DNA from: Marinomonas sp. UCMA 3892
GTDB taxonomy: Bacteria > Pseudomonadota > Gammaproteobacteria > Pseudomonadales > Marinomonadaceae
Assembly: GCF_012726345.1 (NCBI RefSeq)
Contig: NZ_PTXN01000016.1
Coordinates: 32,807 to 96,806, forward strand
Direction: 5' to 3'
Length of the DNA: 64,000 bases
Shown here: positions 27,533-35,738 of the stretch, piece by piece
Layout of the letters: every line of letters begins with the position of its first letter
Position numbering within the stretch: the first letter of the stretch is position 1
The notes under the pieces: generated by a model
Told to the model about the DNA's origin: nothing
The model's input: the letters and a program-made list of their open reading frames with translations, nothing else
The model's database searches: none
Translations under genes and position numbers: made by a program

Positions 27533-27536
27533 CTTT

Positions 27537-27947
27537 CTAAGGATTTGCTTCTTCATCAAAAATCGGAGTAGGCTTTTTGTTGCTATCTACCGCAACGAAA
27601 TTAAAATGCCCTGTCACTGCTTTTGTGCGTTTGTCGCTATCCAGCTGTTCTAGAAAAATGGATACTTCTACTTTTAGCGATGTTCTACCGACATGAACTA
27701 CACGGGCGATTAATTCAACTAAGATACCAGAAGGGATTGGTTGCTTGAAGTCCACTTGCTCGGTTGAAATGGTTACCATGGTTTTTCTGGCGAAACGGGT
27801 GGCCGCAATATAAGCAACTTCGTCCATCCACTGTAAGGCGATACCACCGAATAAAGTGTCATAATGGTTTGTTGTAGCAGGGAAGACCATTTTAGCAACG
27901 CGTGTTTCTGATATCTCTTCACGCTTTTGGATGAGTAGCTTATTCAT
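27537..27947 (-). CDS. Hotdog-fold acyl-CoA thioesterase (YciA-like)
   Basis: 136 residues from ATG 27947. The motif NHYDTLFGGIALQWMDEVAYIAA (about residues 26-48) with the catalytic Asp, then TISTEQVDFKQPIPSG, places it among YciA/cytosolic acyl-CoA hydrolases that release free fatty acids from acyl-CoA. The frame extends 14 codons further upstream, but that part lies entirely inside the divergent lipoprotein gene. The start codon shares the palindrome CATG with the start of that gene. Substrate chain length cannot be told. Confidence 0.87.
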   Translation of the reverse strand: MNKLLIQKREEISETRVAKMVFPATTNHYDTLFGGIALQWMDEVAYIAATRFARKTMVTISTEQVDFKQPIPSGILVELIARVVHVGRTSLKVEVSIFLEQLDSDKRTKAVTGHFNFVAVDSNKKPTPIFDEEANP

Positions 27948-28977
27948 GTTCAAAAAACCTTTTCTTTCAATGATTCTGTTAGTGAGCATTATACTCGTAG
28001 GAGTGTCGAGTTGTGATACGCGATTTAAAGCAGAGGCCGTTTTGTCTCAATATGTTGCTGATTTGAATCGTTCGCAATTTTTGTCTGTATCTTCGCCAAC
28101 TATCGTAATGCCGGATAGTTTGCCTTCATCACGCCATCGCCAACAAAATTTGACGCAATTTGATATTGGTTTGTTGGATTTTTTGTCTCTGCAGCAGTGT
28201 GATGTTGGTATCGTGGCGGGCAGAAAAAATAGTATTCTTGGCAAGGTTATGCCTGATAGTCAGCGCTTTTTATACGAGCTAGACATCATCCGTGCCATTG
28301 AGTCGTGTGATATTAAGAATGAATCATTATCTGAAGAGCTACATAAGATAGCTCAGCAGAAACGCCTTGAATTGCCGATGGCGTTTGGGAATGCTCTTTT
28401 TAATGGAGCGGAAAGCGAGGCGTTTTTTAGTTTATCTAATGGTTTTTTACCGCTTAATTATTCTACTTCTGAGCAACAAGAATTATTAGATTCATTGAAC
28501 CGATTGGTCGTCGTTGGTGAGAATCTTGCGAATTTACCTGTTATTGATCCGAGTATTTTTGAAGGTGATTTAAAAATACTTATGGACAGCGAGTATGCGG
28601 GTCGCTTGCTGTATTCATTGGCACGTATATCGAGTTATTTAGATCTAGTTGCAAGTGAAGTGTCACTGTTGGATGGCAACATTTGTGGTGCTCCAATGAT
28701 TTATCTTAAACAGCAGTTTGAAGCACATTATGTAAAAGTGATTCAGCCTTATATAGGGCGGATAAATTCGGGGGCTTATCAAGTTTTGCCTTTGCTCAAT
28801 AAGTTGTTCGAACTTGGTGAACCGTTAAGTCGTGATATGCAAACTTTTTCGCAGCAATTTTCTCTGAAGGAAGCGAGTAGTGAATGGCAGCGTTACCAGT
28901 TTGTGTCTCAATACCATGCTAAGCAATGGAGTGCTTTGTTTGCTAAGTGTTCAATATCTATTGGTGGCAAGTCTTAA
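27946..28977 (+). CDS. DUF3080-family lipoprotein
   Basis: About 343 residues. A lipoprotein signal is clear: MFKKPF, a hydrophobic core, and VGVSSC as lipobox (Cys about 23). The body has DIGLLDFLSLQQCDVGIVAGRKNSILGKV and SQRFLYELDIIRAI, which I recognise as the DUF3080 pattern of gammaproteobacteria; function unknown. It is helical, with conserved Cys residues. The start at 27946 supplies the basic n-region; ATG 27931 would add five residues, and ATG 27970 would leave no positive charge. It starts on top of the divergent thioesterase start codon. Confidence 0.78.
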   Translation: MFKKPFLSMILLVSIILVGVSSCDTRFKAEAVLSQYVADLNRSQFLSVSSPTIVMPDSLPSSRHRQQNLTQFDIGLLDFLSLQQCDVGIVAGRKNSILGKVMPDSQRFLYELDIIRAIESCDIKNESLSEELHKIAQQKRLELPMAFGNALFNGAESEAFFSLSNGFLPLNYSTSEQQELLDSLNRLVVVGENLANLPVIDPSIFEGDLKILMDSEYAGRLLYSLARISSYLDLVASEVSLLDGNICGAPMIYLKQQFEAHYVKVIQPYIGRINSGAYQVLPLLNKLFELGEPLSRDMQTFSQQFSLKEASSEWQRYQFVSQYHAKQWSALFAKCSISIGGKS

Positions 28978-28987
28978 TATAAAATCG

Positions 28988-29311
28988 TTAAATACGAGTG
29001 TTAATTTGTTGCTCTAAACTCTCAACGGCATCGTATTGATAAGCAGGGCCTTCTGCCAAAGGCTCGAAGCTCAAGGCTTTTAGTAAAGCGATGTTTGCGA
29101 TGGGGTTTTCTCCGATGCTGTGTGAGAACTGCATTGGTCGTGTAATTGCGTGTGGCTGATGAAAGTTTAAGTCATCAGGTGTATTTATGACGGACGGTCC
29201 TGGTTGATTGAATAGGCTCATTAATAAGGCAAAATGCGCATTGCCAGAAACCGGTTTGCCCGCTTTGCTGCTTTGGGTTACCTGTGTTTCAACAATCTCT
29301 CTTAAATTCAT
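28988..29311 (-). CDS. Conserved small protein of unknown function
   Basis: 107 residues, soluble, with no signal peptide. An N-terminal helix (NLREIVETQVTQSSKAG) and NAHFALLMSLFNQPGP are followed by a proline-rich middle part and a C-terminal helix. The layout is loosely reminiscent of the VC2046/SO_2500 family, but I am not sure. It is convergent with the DUF3080 gene, with an 11-bp gap and no terminator, so the 3' ends almost touch. The next gene to the right is divergent. Confidence 0.55.
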   Translation of the reverse strand: MNLREIVETQVTQSSKAGKPVSGNAHFALLMSLFNQPGPSVINTPDDLNFHQPHAITRPMQFSHSIGENPIANIALLKALSFEPLAEGPAYQYDAVESLEQQINTRI

Positions 29312-29629
29312 TTATGTGCCTATTAAATTATCTACGATAACGCTATCGGCACAGAGCGATTTTTCTTAAAGAAAACAGGGAATTAATTAAAAATGCTTTT
29401 TCATCTGTGATAGGTGTGATGGAAAGTTGCTATTTTGACTTTCATCGCTAGGTGAGTATTTTTAAATTGTGATTTTTTGTATATAAGGCCATCAATTTTT
29501 GTTCAATGTATAGCCCAAAGTGTTTAAGCGTCGTACTATAATGCATTATAGATCAATTATATTTTTAGGGTCTTCTGCTTTTATTTAGAAAAGTGAGCCG
29601 CTTCACATCAGTGCGGTAGGGCATAGTAC
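29312..29629. other. Intergenic region with a perfect 16-bp palindrome
   Basis: No gene is seen. CTATAATGCATTATAG at 29536-29551 is a perfect palindrome that contains a consensus TATAAT on both strands. It lies 79 bp upstream of the GGDEF gene. No good -35 box sits at the right spacing, so it may be an activator-dependent promoter or an operator. The rest is AT-rich. Confidence 0.5.
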
Positions 29630-30694
29630 ATGCATGATATTAACGAACTGATCGACAATGTTAGACGTAATGAAGAGATTGCACGCAAATTCTTTGAGAT
29701 AGAGCGTTGTATACTTTCGATTGGACGTTGTGATCAGTTTGTTTCTACATTAACCAAAGAAGTGCAGAAACAGTTTAGTGTGCCTTATGTTTGGGTAAAC
29801 CTAATTAATGAAGCGCCTTTGTCTCATCTAATAGAAAGTCTAGAGAAAATGCCAGATCTACGTGATAGGGTGCTTTTTACAAGACGTCGTTCTATGATTG
29901 ATATTATCAAATCCAGTAATAAAACGGTTTTAGTAAATACTAATTTAAGCCAATGCAGGGAAATCATTCCCTCTGTTTATCGTGATATTATTTCTTCTGT
30001 CGCTATTTCTCCTTTGACTATTGATGGTGAGTTGGTTGGACTATTCTGTCAGGCCGATTCAGACAGCTCTAGATATGATGCAACGACAAAAGATACTTTT
30101 TTACTTGATCAGTTAGCGATTAAGATCTCTATTTGTTTGAGTAATGTGACGGCAAGGGAGAAACTGGAATATTTAGCAACTCGAGATCCTTTGACTGGTT
30201 TGCTAAATCGTCGTCAGCTTGAGCTAATGTTGGATCGTGAGTTTTCTCGCTCTAAAATGCAGGAGCGTGACCTAACGGTTGTATTTATTGATTGTGATGC
30301 CTTCAAGTCTATCAATGATACATTAGGTCATAACTGTGGTGATGAAGTATTGGAGTACATTGCTAAACGATTGCTCAAGTATGTTCACAAACAAGGTCTG
30401 GCCTTTAGATTTGCAGGTGATGAATTTGTGTTTGTCATGCCTGGAAAAAGTTATGAGCAAGCCATTTTGGTGGCGGAATCTATCCAAGAATATCTACAAT
30501 CTAATCCATTAAGGTATAAATCTAATCTTGTACCCATTACTATTAGTTACGGTGGCGCCAGTGTCATGTCTGATTCACCTAGTAACTATAAACATCTGCT
30601 AAAAGTGGCAGATGAGCGCCTCTATGACTATAAAAATAACCGCAAACGATTAGTGCCGACAAAGGTCTTTAAATTTTTAAATAGACTTAGATGA
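29630..30694 (+). CDS. Diguanylate cyclase with DUF484 sensory domain
   Basis: 354 residues. The N-terminal part (about 1-180) is a GAF-like DUF484 domain: NEEIARKFFEIERCILSIGR and FSVPYVWVNLINEAPL are its typical sequences. A GGDEF domain follows, beginning RDPLTGLLNRRQLELMLDRE; the metal-binding region reads VVFIDCDAFKSINDTLGHNCGDE and the active loop reads RFAGDEF, an AGDEF variant seen in active enzymes. It should make cyclic-di-GMP in response to an unknown small ligand. There is no transmembrane segment, so it is cytosolic. No EAL domain or obvious partner gene is adjacent. Confidence 0.9.
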   Translation: MHDINELIDNVRRNEEIARKFFEIERCILSIGRCDQFVSTLTKEVQKQFSVPYVWVNLINEAPLSHLIESLEKMPDLRDRVLFTRRRSMIDIIKSSNKTVLVNTNLSQCREIIPSVYRDIISSVAISPLTIDGELVGLFCQADSDSSRYDATTKDTFLLDQLAIKISICLSNVTAREKLEYLATRDPLTGLLNRRQLELMLDREFSRSKMQERDLTVVFIDCDAFKSINDTLGHNCGDEVLEYIAKRLLKYVHKQGLAFRFAGDEFVFVMPGKSYEQAILVAESIQEYLQSNPLRYKSNLVPITISYGGASVMSDSPSNYKHLLKVADERLYDYKNNRKRLVPTKVFKFLNRLR

Positions 30695-30697
30695 TTT

Positions 30698-30710
30698 CGT
30701 AATTTTATTA
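30698..30710. promoter_or_regulatory. HexR-like operator upstream of glk-zwf-eda
   Basis: GTAATTTTATTAC is a perfect palindrome around three central bases and matches the HexR consensus TGTAATTAAATTACA of gammaproteobacteria. It lies 88 bp before glk. HexR, which responds to KDPG, controls zwf, edd/eda and glk in related bacteria. A weaker copy (TGTAAAATTTCA) lies near 30762. Confidence 0.65.
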
Positions 30711-30797
30711 CATTGTAGCGTTTATTTTTTCGATGTCGCGGTATTTTTCACCTCAATTTTGTTGTAAAATTTCAAAAAAATTAAATAGGGTTCGTTT

Positions 30798-31772
30798 ATG
30801 TCCCATGCTTTAATCGCCGATCTTGGTGGAACTAATGCGCGTTTTGCTTTGGTTCCTATCCATCAATACGAGCCTCTAGAAGTTAGAGTGCTTCCTTGTA
30901 AGAATTACGATAATTTTTTTGATGCCGCAGCGGACTATATCGAAAACTGCAGTATTAGTATGGATAAAATAGATGCTATTGTTTTGGCGATTGCAGGTCC
31001 TGTTAATCAGCCAGTGATACAGTTTTCTAATAATCCGTGGAAGTTTACTCGTGATGAAGTGCAGTCTTATTTTGGTGATAATAAACCTGTTGCATTACTG
31101 AACGATTTTGATGCCGTTGGACATTGTTTGGAAATCCTTAAACCTGAAGATGTTGTTGTCATTGGGGAAAGTTCAGCTGTTGATCCAAAAGGTGCTTGTT
31201 GGGTTGTTGGGGCTGGAACTGGCTTGGGGATATCTTGTGTTGTGCCTCAAGATAATGGGCCCAATATTGTTTTGCCTGGAGAAGGCGGCCATGTTGATCT
31301 ATCTTCCTGTAATGAAGTGGAAGACGACATATTGAAGTTCCTTCGTACACGACATAAACGAGTTTCTGCAGAGCGTGTTTTATCTGGTATGGGACTTGAA
31401 AATATATACGAAGCACTAGCGTTGCGAGAAGGGATTGAAAAGCGTTTAACCGCACCTGAAATTGGCGAAGCTCTAAAGCTTGGTAATGATCCTATTGCAA
31501 CAGCTACACTGGAGCAGTTCTTTGTGTTTTTAGGTCGAGTAATCGGTGATCTTGTTTTGTCGGTTGAGTCTCGCGGTGGTGTATATATTGCCGGTGGTAT
31601 CGTTCCTCGTTATTTAAAAGATATTCTTAAAAGTGGTTTCCGTGATGCGATGCAAGACAAAGGTCGTATGAAAGAATTTGTTTCCCCTATTCCGACTTTT
31701 GTTGTGATGTCTGAATACCCAGGGCTGATGGGCTGTGCATGTTACGCGTCCCATCTTGCGTCGAAAGCCTAG
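30798..31772 (+). CDS. glk: Glucokinase
   Basis: Phosphorylates glucose with ATP to glucose-6-phosphate. It is 324 residues of the bacterial Glk family. The phosphate-1 motif ADLGGTNARFAL is at 8-19, the catalytic ALLNDFDAVGH (Asp) is near 100, and GAGTGLG and PGEGGHVDL follow. It heads a tight cluster with zwf (19-bp gap) and eda (22-bp gap), which together carry glucose to KDPG cleavage. The HexR-like site upstream suggests induction by sugar. Confidence 0.96.
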   Translation: MSHALIADLGGTNARFALVPIHQYEPLEVRVLPCKNYDNFFDAAADYIENCSISMDKIDAIVLAIAGPVNQPVIQFSNNPWKFTRDEVQSYFGDNKPVALLNDFDAVGHCLEILKPEDVVVIGESSAVDPKGACWVVGAGTGLGISCVVPQDNGPNIVLPGEGGHVDLSSCNEVEDDILKFLRTRHKRVSAERVLSGMGLENIYEALALREGIEKRLTAPEIGEALKLGNDPIATATLEQFFVFLGRVIGDLVLSVESRGGVYIAGGIVPRYLKDILKSGFRDAMQDKGRMKEFVSPIPTFVVMSEYPGLMGCACYASHLASKA

Positions 31773-31791
31773 TTTAGTTGGAGAATAAAGA

Positions 31792-33267
31792 ATGAAGGCC
31801 AGTTTAAAAGCCTGTGACGTTGTAATTTTTGGTGGTGGCGGCGACCTTGCGATGCGCAAGTTACTTCCAGCTTTGTTCCATTTAGATATGGATGGTTTAC
31901 TTGCTCCAACGACTCGTATTATCGGTGCTTCGAGACGTGAGGTAAGTGCAGAAGAGTATCAAACTAAAATTCGAGCAGCGCTTGATGAGTTTGTGCCTTC
32001 AAGTGTTGGCGATGAAAAAACATGGCCGCGTTTTAAGGAGCGTCTGAGCTATGTTTCTGTTGACGCTCAGGAAGAATCAGACTTCTCGCGACTCAATGAT
32101 CACAAGGTTGGTGGCGATGATCGTGATGTTGTATTTTACCTAGCAACTTCTCCTGATCTATTTGGATCTATTTGTTCGTCATTGGCAGCTCATGGTTTAA
32201 ATGCACCTCGCATGCGTGTTGTTTTAGAAAAGCCGCTTGGCCGAGATCTAGTTTCTTCTCGTGCGATTAACGATGAAGTGATGAAGAACTTTAACGAGCA
32301 ACAAGCCTTTCGTATCGACCATTATCTTGGTAAAGAGACTGTACAAAACCTGTTGGCAATTCGTTTTGGTAATACACTTTTTGAACCATTATGGGATAGT
32401 GCGCACATTGATAATGTCCAGATTACTGTTTCTGAAACTGTGGGGGTTGAAGGGCGTTGGGGTTATTACGATAAAGCAGGTGCCATGCGTGATATGGTGC
32501 AGAACCATTTGATTCAACTTTTATGCTTGGTGGCCATGGAGCCTCCAGGTCGAATGGATGCTGATTCGGTTCGAGACGAAAAAATTAAAGTGCTTAAAGC
32601 GCTTCGCCCAATTGCTGGTGCAAATGCCTATACTAAAACTGTGCGTGGGCAATATGCAAAAGGCATGATCAAAGGGAAGGAAGTTAAAGGTTACTTCGAT
32701 GAAGAGGGAAGTAATCCAAATTCAAGAACAGAGACCTTTGTGGCTTTGCGTGCCGATATTGATAACTGGCGTTGGGCTGGCGTACCTTTTTATTTAAGGA
32801 CTGGTAAGCGCCTTGGACAGCGTTACTCTGAAATCGTCATTCAATATAAAGCCGTTCCGCACAGTATTTTTAGTGATGAAAGCAATCGTCAGTTGCAGCG
32901 AAACCAGCTTGTTATTCGACTCCAGCCAGAAGAAAAAATCTCGTTAACTGTGATGAATAAAGTGCCTGGTGTAAGTGAAGGCATGGTGCTTCAACCTGTT
33001 GACCTGAACTTGAGTTTGACTGAAGCGTTTAATGATAAACGTAGCCCGGAAGCTTATGAGCGCTTATTACTTGATGTGATGCGCAACGATGCTACTTTGT
33101 TTATGCGCTATGACGAAGTGGAAGCCGCTTGGAAATGGGTAGATGGCATTATGTCTGCTTGGAACCAAACCAGTGAGCGTCCAAAAGAGTATGCCGCTGG
33201 CTCATGGGGCCCGGCCGCATCTATGGCCTTGCCAATTAAAGATGGCCGTAACTGGCATGATTATTAA
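31792..33267 (+). CDS. zwf: Glucose-6-phosphate 1-dehydrogenase
   Basis: Oxidises glucose-6-P to 6-phosphogluconolactone using NAD(P)+. It is 491 residues. The Rossmann motif is FGGGGDLAMRKLLPAL (about 12-27; a GGGGDLA variant of the usual GASGDLA). The active-site signature RIDHYLGKE (about 176-184) is intact, and the lactone-binding and C-terminal dimer regions are full length. The second gene of glk-zwf-eda, it has no 6-phosphogluconolactonase (pgl) beside it, unlike the zwf-pgl-eda order of Pseudomonas. Confidence 0.97.
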   Translation: MKASLKACDVVIFGGGGDLAMRKLLPALFHLDMDGLLAPTTRIIGASRREVSAEEYQTKIRAALDEFVPSSVGDEKTWPRFKERLSYVSVDAQEESDFSRLNDHKVGGDDRDVVFYLATSPDLFGSICSSLAAHGLNAPRMRVVLEKPLGRDLVSSRAINDEVMKNFNEQQAFRIDHYLGKETVQNLLAIRFGNTLFEPLWDSAHIDNVQITVSETVGVEGRWGYYDKAGAMRDMVQNHLIQLLCLVAMEPPGRMDADSVRDEKIKVLKALRPIAGANAYTKTVRGQYAKGMIKGKEVKGYFDEEGSNPNSRTETFVALRADIDNWRWAGVPFYLRTGKRLGQRYSEIVIQYKAVPHSIFSDESNRQLQRNQLVIRLQPEEKISLTVMNKVPGVSEGMVLQPVDLNLSLTEAFNDKRSPEAYERLLLDVMRNDATLFMRYDEVEAAWKWVDGIMSAWNQTSERPKEYAAGSWGPAASMALPIKDGRNWHDY

Positions 33268-33289
33268 GTCTTAAAAAAGGAAAGTAATA

Positions 33290-33916
33290 ATGACCACGTC
33301 TTATACTGCTGAACAAGTTATGACAGCAACCCCTGTTGTGCCCGTTATTGTTGTTGATGATGTTGAGCAGGCTGTTGCACTGGGTAAAGCACTGGTTGCT
33401 GGTGGTGTGCCAGTTTTAGAGGTTACTTTACGTACGCCTGCTGCTTTGGAAGCAATTACTGCGCTACGTAAGGAGGTGCCAGATGCCATCGTTGGTGCTG
33501 GAACGGTTTGTTCCCGTGAACAATATGTTCAAGCGATCGAAGCGGGCTCACAATTCATTATTAGTCCTGGAATGACAGCGGATTTGCTAGCAGTAGGTAA
33601 AGAGTACGATGTTCCATACTTGCCAGCAGTAGCGACAATTTCGGATATCTTGTTGGGGATGGAATACGGTTATGACCGCTTTAAATTCTTCCCAGCAGAG
33701 GTGAATGGTGGTGTGAAGGCTTTGAAAGCGTTTGGTGGTCCATTGCCGCAAATTAAATTCTGCCCAACAGGTGGAATTAGTGCGGATAATTTCCGTGAGT
33801 ACTTAGCACTGCCAAATGTGCTTTGTGTTGGTGGTTCTTGGATTGTGCCAACCGATTTGGTACGTGCTGGGAAATGGGATGAAATTACTGAGCTAGCGAA
33901 ATCGGTTGCCCAGTAA
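33290..33916 (+). CDS. eda: KDPG/KHG aldolase
   Basis: Cleaves 2-keto-3-deoxy-6-phosphogluconate to pyruvate and glyceraldehyde-3-phosphate. It is 208 residues, a class I aldolase TIM barrel. The catalytic Glu lies in VPVLEVTLRTPAAL, the Schiff-base Lys in RFKFFPAE (about residue 129), and the phosphate loop is FCPTGGIS. The AAAGGAAAG ribosome binding site is good. The dehydratase edd, required to make its substrate, is not in the window. Confidence 0.96.
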   Translation: MTTSYTAEQVMTATPVVPVIVVDDVEQAVALGKALVAGGVPVLEVTLRTPAALEAITALRKEVPDAIVGAGTVCSREQYVQAIEAGSQFIISPGMTADLLAVGKEYDVPYLPAVATISDILLGMEYGYDRFKFFPAEVNGGVKALKAFGGPLPQIKFCPTGGISADNFREYLALPNVLCVGGSWIVPTDLVRAGKWDEITELAKSVAQ

Positions 33917-33950
33917 CACCCGGTTATTTAAGGCTATTTTTATAGCAGCG

Positions 33951-33982
33951 AAAGGGAAGAACGTTTGTTCTTCCCTTTTTTG
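33951..33982 (+). terminator. eda terminator
   Basis: A perfect 12-bp stem (AAAGGGAAGAAC / GTTCTTCCCTTT) with a GTTT loop, then a T-run. It separates eda from the convergent phoH-type gene. Confidence 0.92.
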
Positions 33983-33984
33983 TT

Positions 33985-35391
33985 TTATAAGTTCTCTTCG
34001 GCAAACTCTGCGAGTCGGCTTCGTTCAATGCCATTAACGTGCATTATGCTGGCATATTTAAAAGATTTTGTTTTTTCTACCAGGTAGGTTAAACCTGAAG
34101 TGAGTGGAGTGATGTATTTATTATCTATCTGAGCCAAGTTGCCTAGTACGATGATTTTTGAGTTGCTACCGACTCGAGTAACGATGGATTTTAGTTGGAA
34201 CTGTGTTAAGCCCTGAGCTTCATCGATAATAATCAAAGCGTTATTGAATGATCGACCACGCATGAAGTTCAAAGACTTAAATTGGATGTTGGCCTTTTGT
34301 TTTACATAATCGATACTGCTAAAGGAGTGTTCATCTGCACCATGTAAGATTTCCAAGTTGTCGTCGAAGGCAGCTAACCAAGGTGCCATCTTTTCTTCTT
34401 CTGTACCAGGTAAGAAACCAATGTCTTCTGCCATTGGAGGGGTTGATCTGGCTACTATGATTTTATTAAAGCGTTTTTCTTCCATGGTGACTTGCAACCC
34501 ATAAGCTAAGGCTAATAGTGTCTTGCCTGAGCCTGCTGGGCCTGTCATTACCATTAAGTCTGAGTTGTCATGGCGTAATAGGTAAAACGCCATAGCTTGC
34601 TCTAGATTGCGTGGTAATATGCCCCAGAAATTTTGGTTCATTAAATGTTGTTTGTTTATATCGAGTAAAAAAACATGCTCTTGATCTAAGTTGACGACAA
34701 ATCCAATAAAGTCCTCATCATCGATTACAAACATATTGAAATAAATATTGGGTAAGTGGTTTCTGTCTATGACGTGTACTGTATGACGGCCATGAGCTTC
34801 TGTTTTTACACTTTCGATCGTGGACCAAAAGCTCCCACTGAATTGTATATAGCCTTTGCTCATTAAGTCTAGATCATCAAGAACCTTGTCTTTTCTGTAG
34901 TCCTCTACACGCTCTAGCCCTGAGCCTTTTGCTTTGATGCGCATATTGATGTCTTTGGTGACCAAGCAAACAGCGGATCGAGGGTGGGTTGCTTGTAAAC
35001 TTAAGCCTACATTGATAATGCGGTTGTCATTGGCATGATCATGATTACCATTTAAAAAGGGAATATTATCAGTGAGGGTGATTTGTTGGTCAGGGTAAAT
35101 GGCTAAAGAGCCTTCACTACGCTTGTTCTGGTCTTTGTCCACATCATTACTGACAACTCGGATTGGTACACCCTCTTGTAACTCACGAGGTGATGCATCA
35201 CCGACTATTTTATCAATAGTGTTAATGGCCACTCGTGCTTCACGGCTAACATCCTTATCTCTTCTGTCTTTAATGACGTCCAATTCTTCGAGGACTGTCA
35301 TAGGAATAACGACCTTATGTTCGGCAAATGCATAAATTGCCAACGGATCATGTAATAACACATTGGTATCAAGAACGTAGATTTTTTCCAT
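33985..35391 (-). CDS. PIN-PhoH family ATPase (YlaK-like)
   Basis: 468 residues with two domains. The N-terminal PIN nuclease domain (YVLDTNVLLHDP at 4-15, with acidic catalytic residues, and VTKDINMRIKAKG further in) is followed by a PhoH ATPase domain with Walker A GPAGSGKTLLAL (about 280-291) and a Walker B-like ALIIIDEAQGL. Such PIN-PhoH fusions unwind and cut RNA in vitro; their physiological role is unsettled. It is transcribed alone downstream of rpoD, from which a strong terminator and about 350 bp separate it. Confidence 0.92.
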   Translation of the reverse strand: MEKIYVLDTNVLLHDPLAIYAFAEHKVVIPMTVLEELDVIKDRRDKDVSREARVAINTIDKIVGDASPRELQEGVPIRVVSNDVDKDQNKRSEGSLAIYPDQQITLTDNIPFLNGNHDHANDNRIINVGLSLQATHPRSAVCLVTKDINMRIKAKGSGLERVEDYRKDKVLDDLDLMSKGYIQFSGSFWSTIESVKTEAHGRHTVHVIDRNHLPNIYFNMFVIDDEDFIGFVVNLDQEHVFLLDINKQHLMNQNFWGILPRNLEQAMAFYLLRHDNSDLMVMTGPAGSGKTLLALAYGLQVTMEEKRFNKIIVARSTPPMAEDIGFLPGTEEEKMAPWLAAFDDNLEILHGADEHSFSSIDYVKQKANIQFKSLNFMRGRSFNNALIIIDEAQGLTQFQLKSIVTRVGSNSKIIVLGNLAQIDNKYITPLTSGLTYLVEKTKSFKYASIMHVNGIERSRLAEFAEENL

Positions 35392-35738
35392 AGCCTGTTA
35401 CTCCTGCAATGAATATAAAGATTTCTTTTGAAGAGCGAATAAACGAATAAAATAAACGGAACTTGGATTTGTGTGAAGAGCTGAATTTTTGCTTGGTATG
35501 AATACTTGTGCTGTACAAAATGGTTGGCTGGATGATCTATCAGCCAAGAATGGGGGGAGTGTTGAAATAATTTGATTATGGTTTTGTAGCAAGCTGAACC
35601 TCACTGTCTTTATCCATACTCTAGTTCGAGTGTATGACAGTTTTGTTGCTTTTGCTTGTTCTAACTGGTTTTTTTTACATTTTTTGGTTATAAAAAAGCC
35701 GCTGTTTATGGCAGCGGCTTTTTTGTACTTTACTAGAC
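35392..35738. other. Intergenic region between rpoD and the PhoH-type gene
   Basis: It holds the rpoD terminator (35692-35724). An imperfect inverted repeat around 35614-35636 (CATACTC near TATCC, and GAGTGTATG) may lie at the promoter of the PhoH-type gene, with a minus-strand TATGGAT as a possible -10 box. The open frame across 35398-35604 has no family features and I do not accept it as a gene. Confidence 0.45.
35692..35724. terminator. rpoD terminator
   Basis: AAAAAAGCCGCTG / CAGCGGCTTTTTT, a 13-bp perfect stem with a 7-base loop and T-runs in both directions. Confidence 0.93.

Noticed and set aside
35398..35604. A 68-codon minus-strand frame upstream of the PhoH-type gene
   Set aside because: It has no ribosome binding site or family features and probably lies in the leader region.
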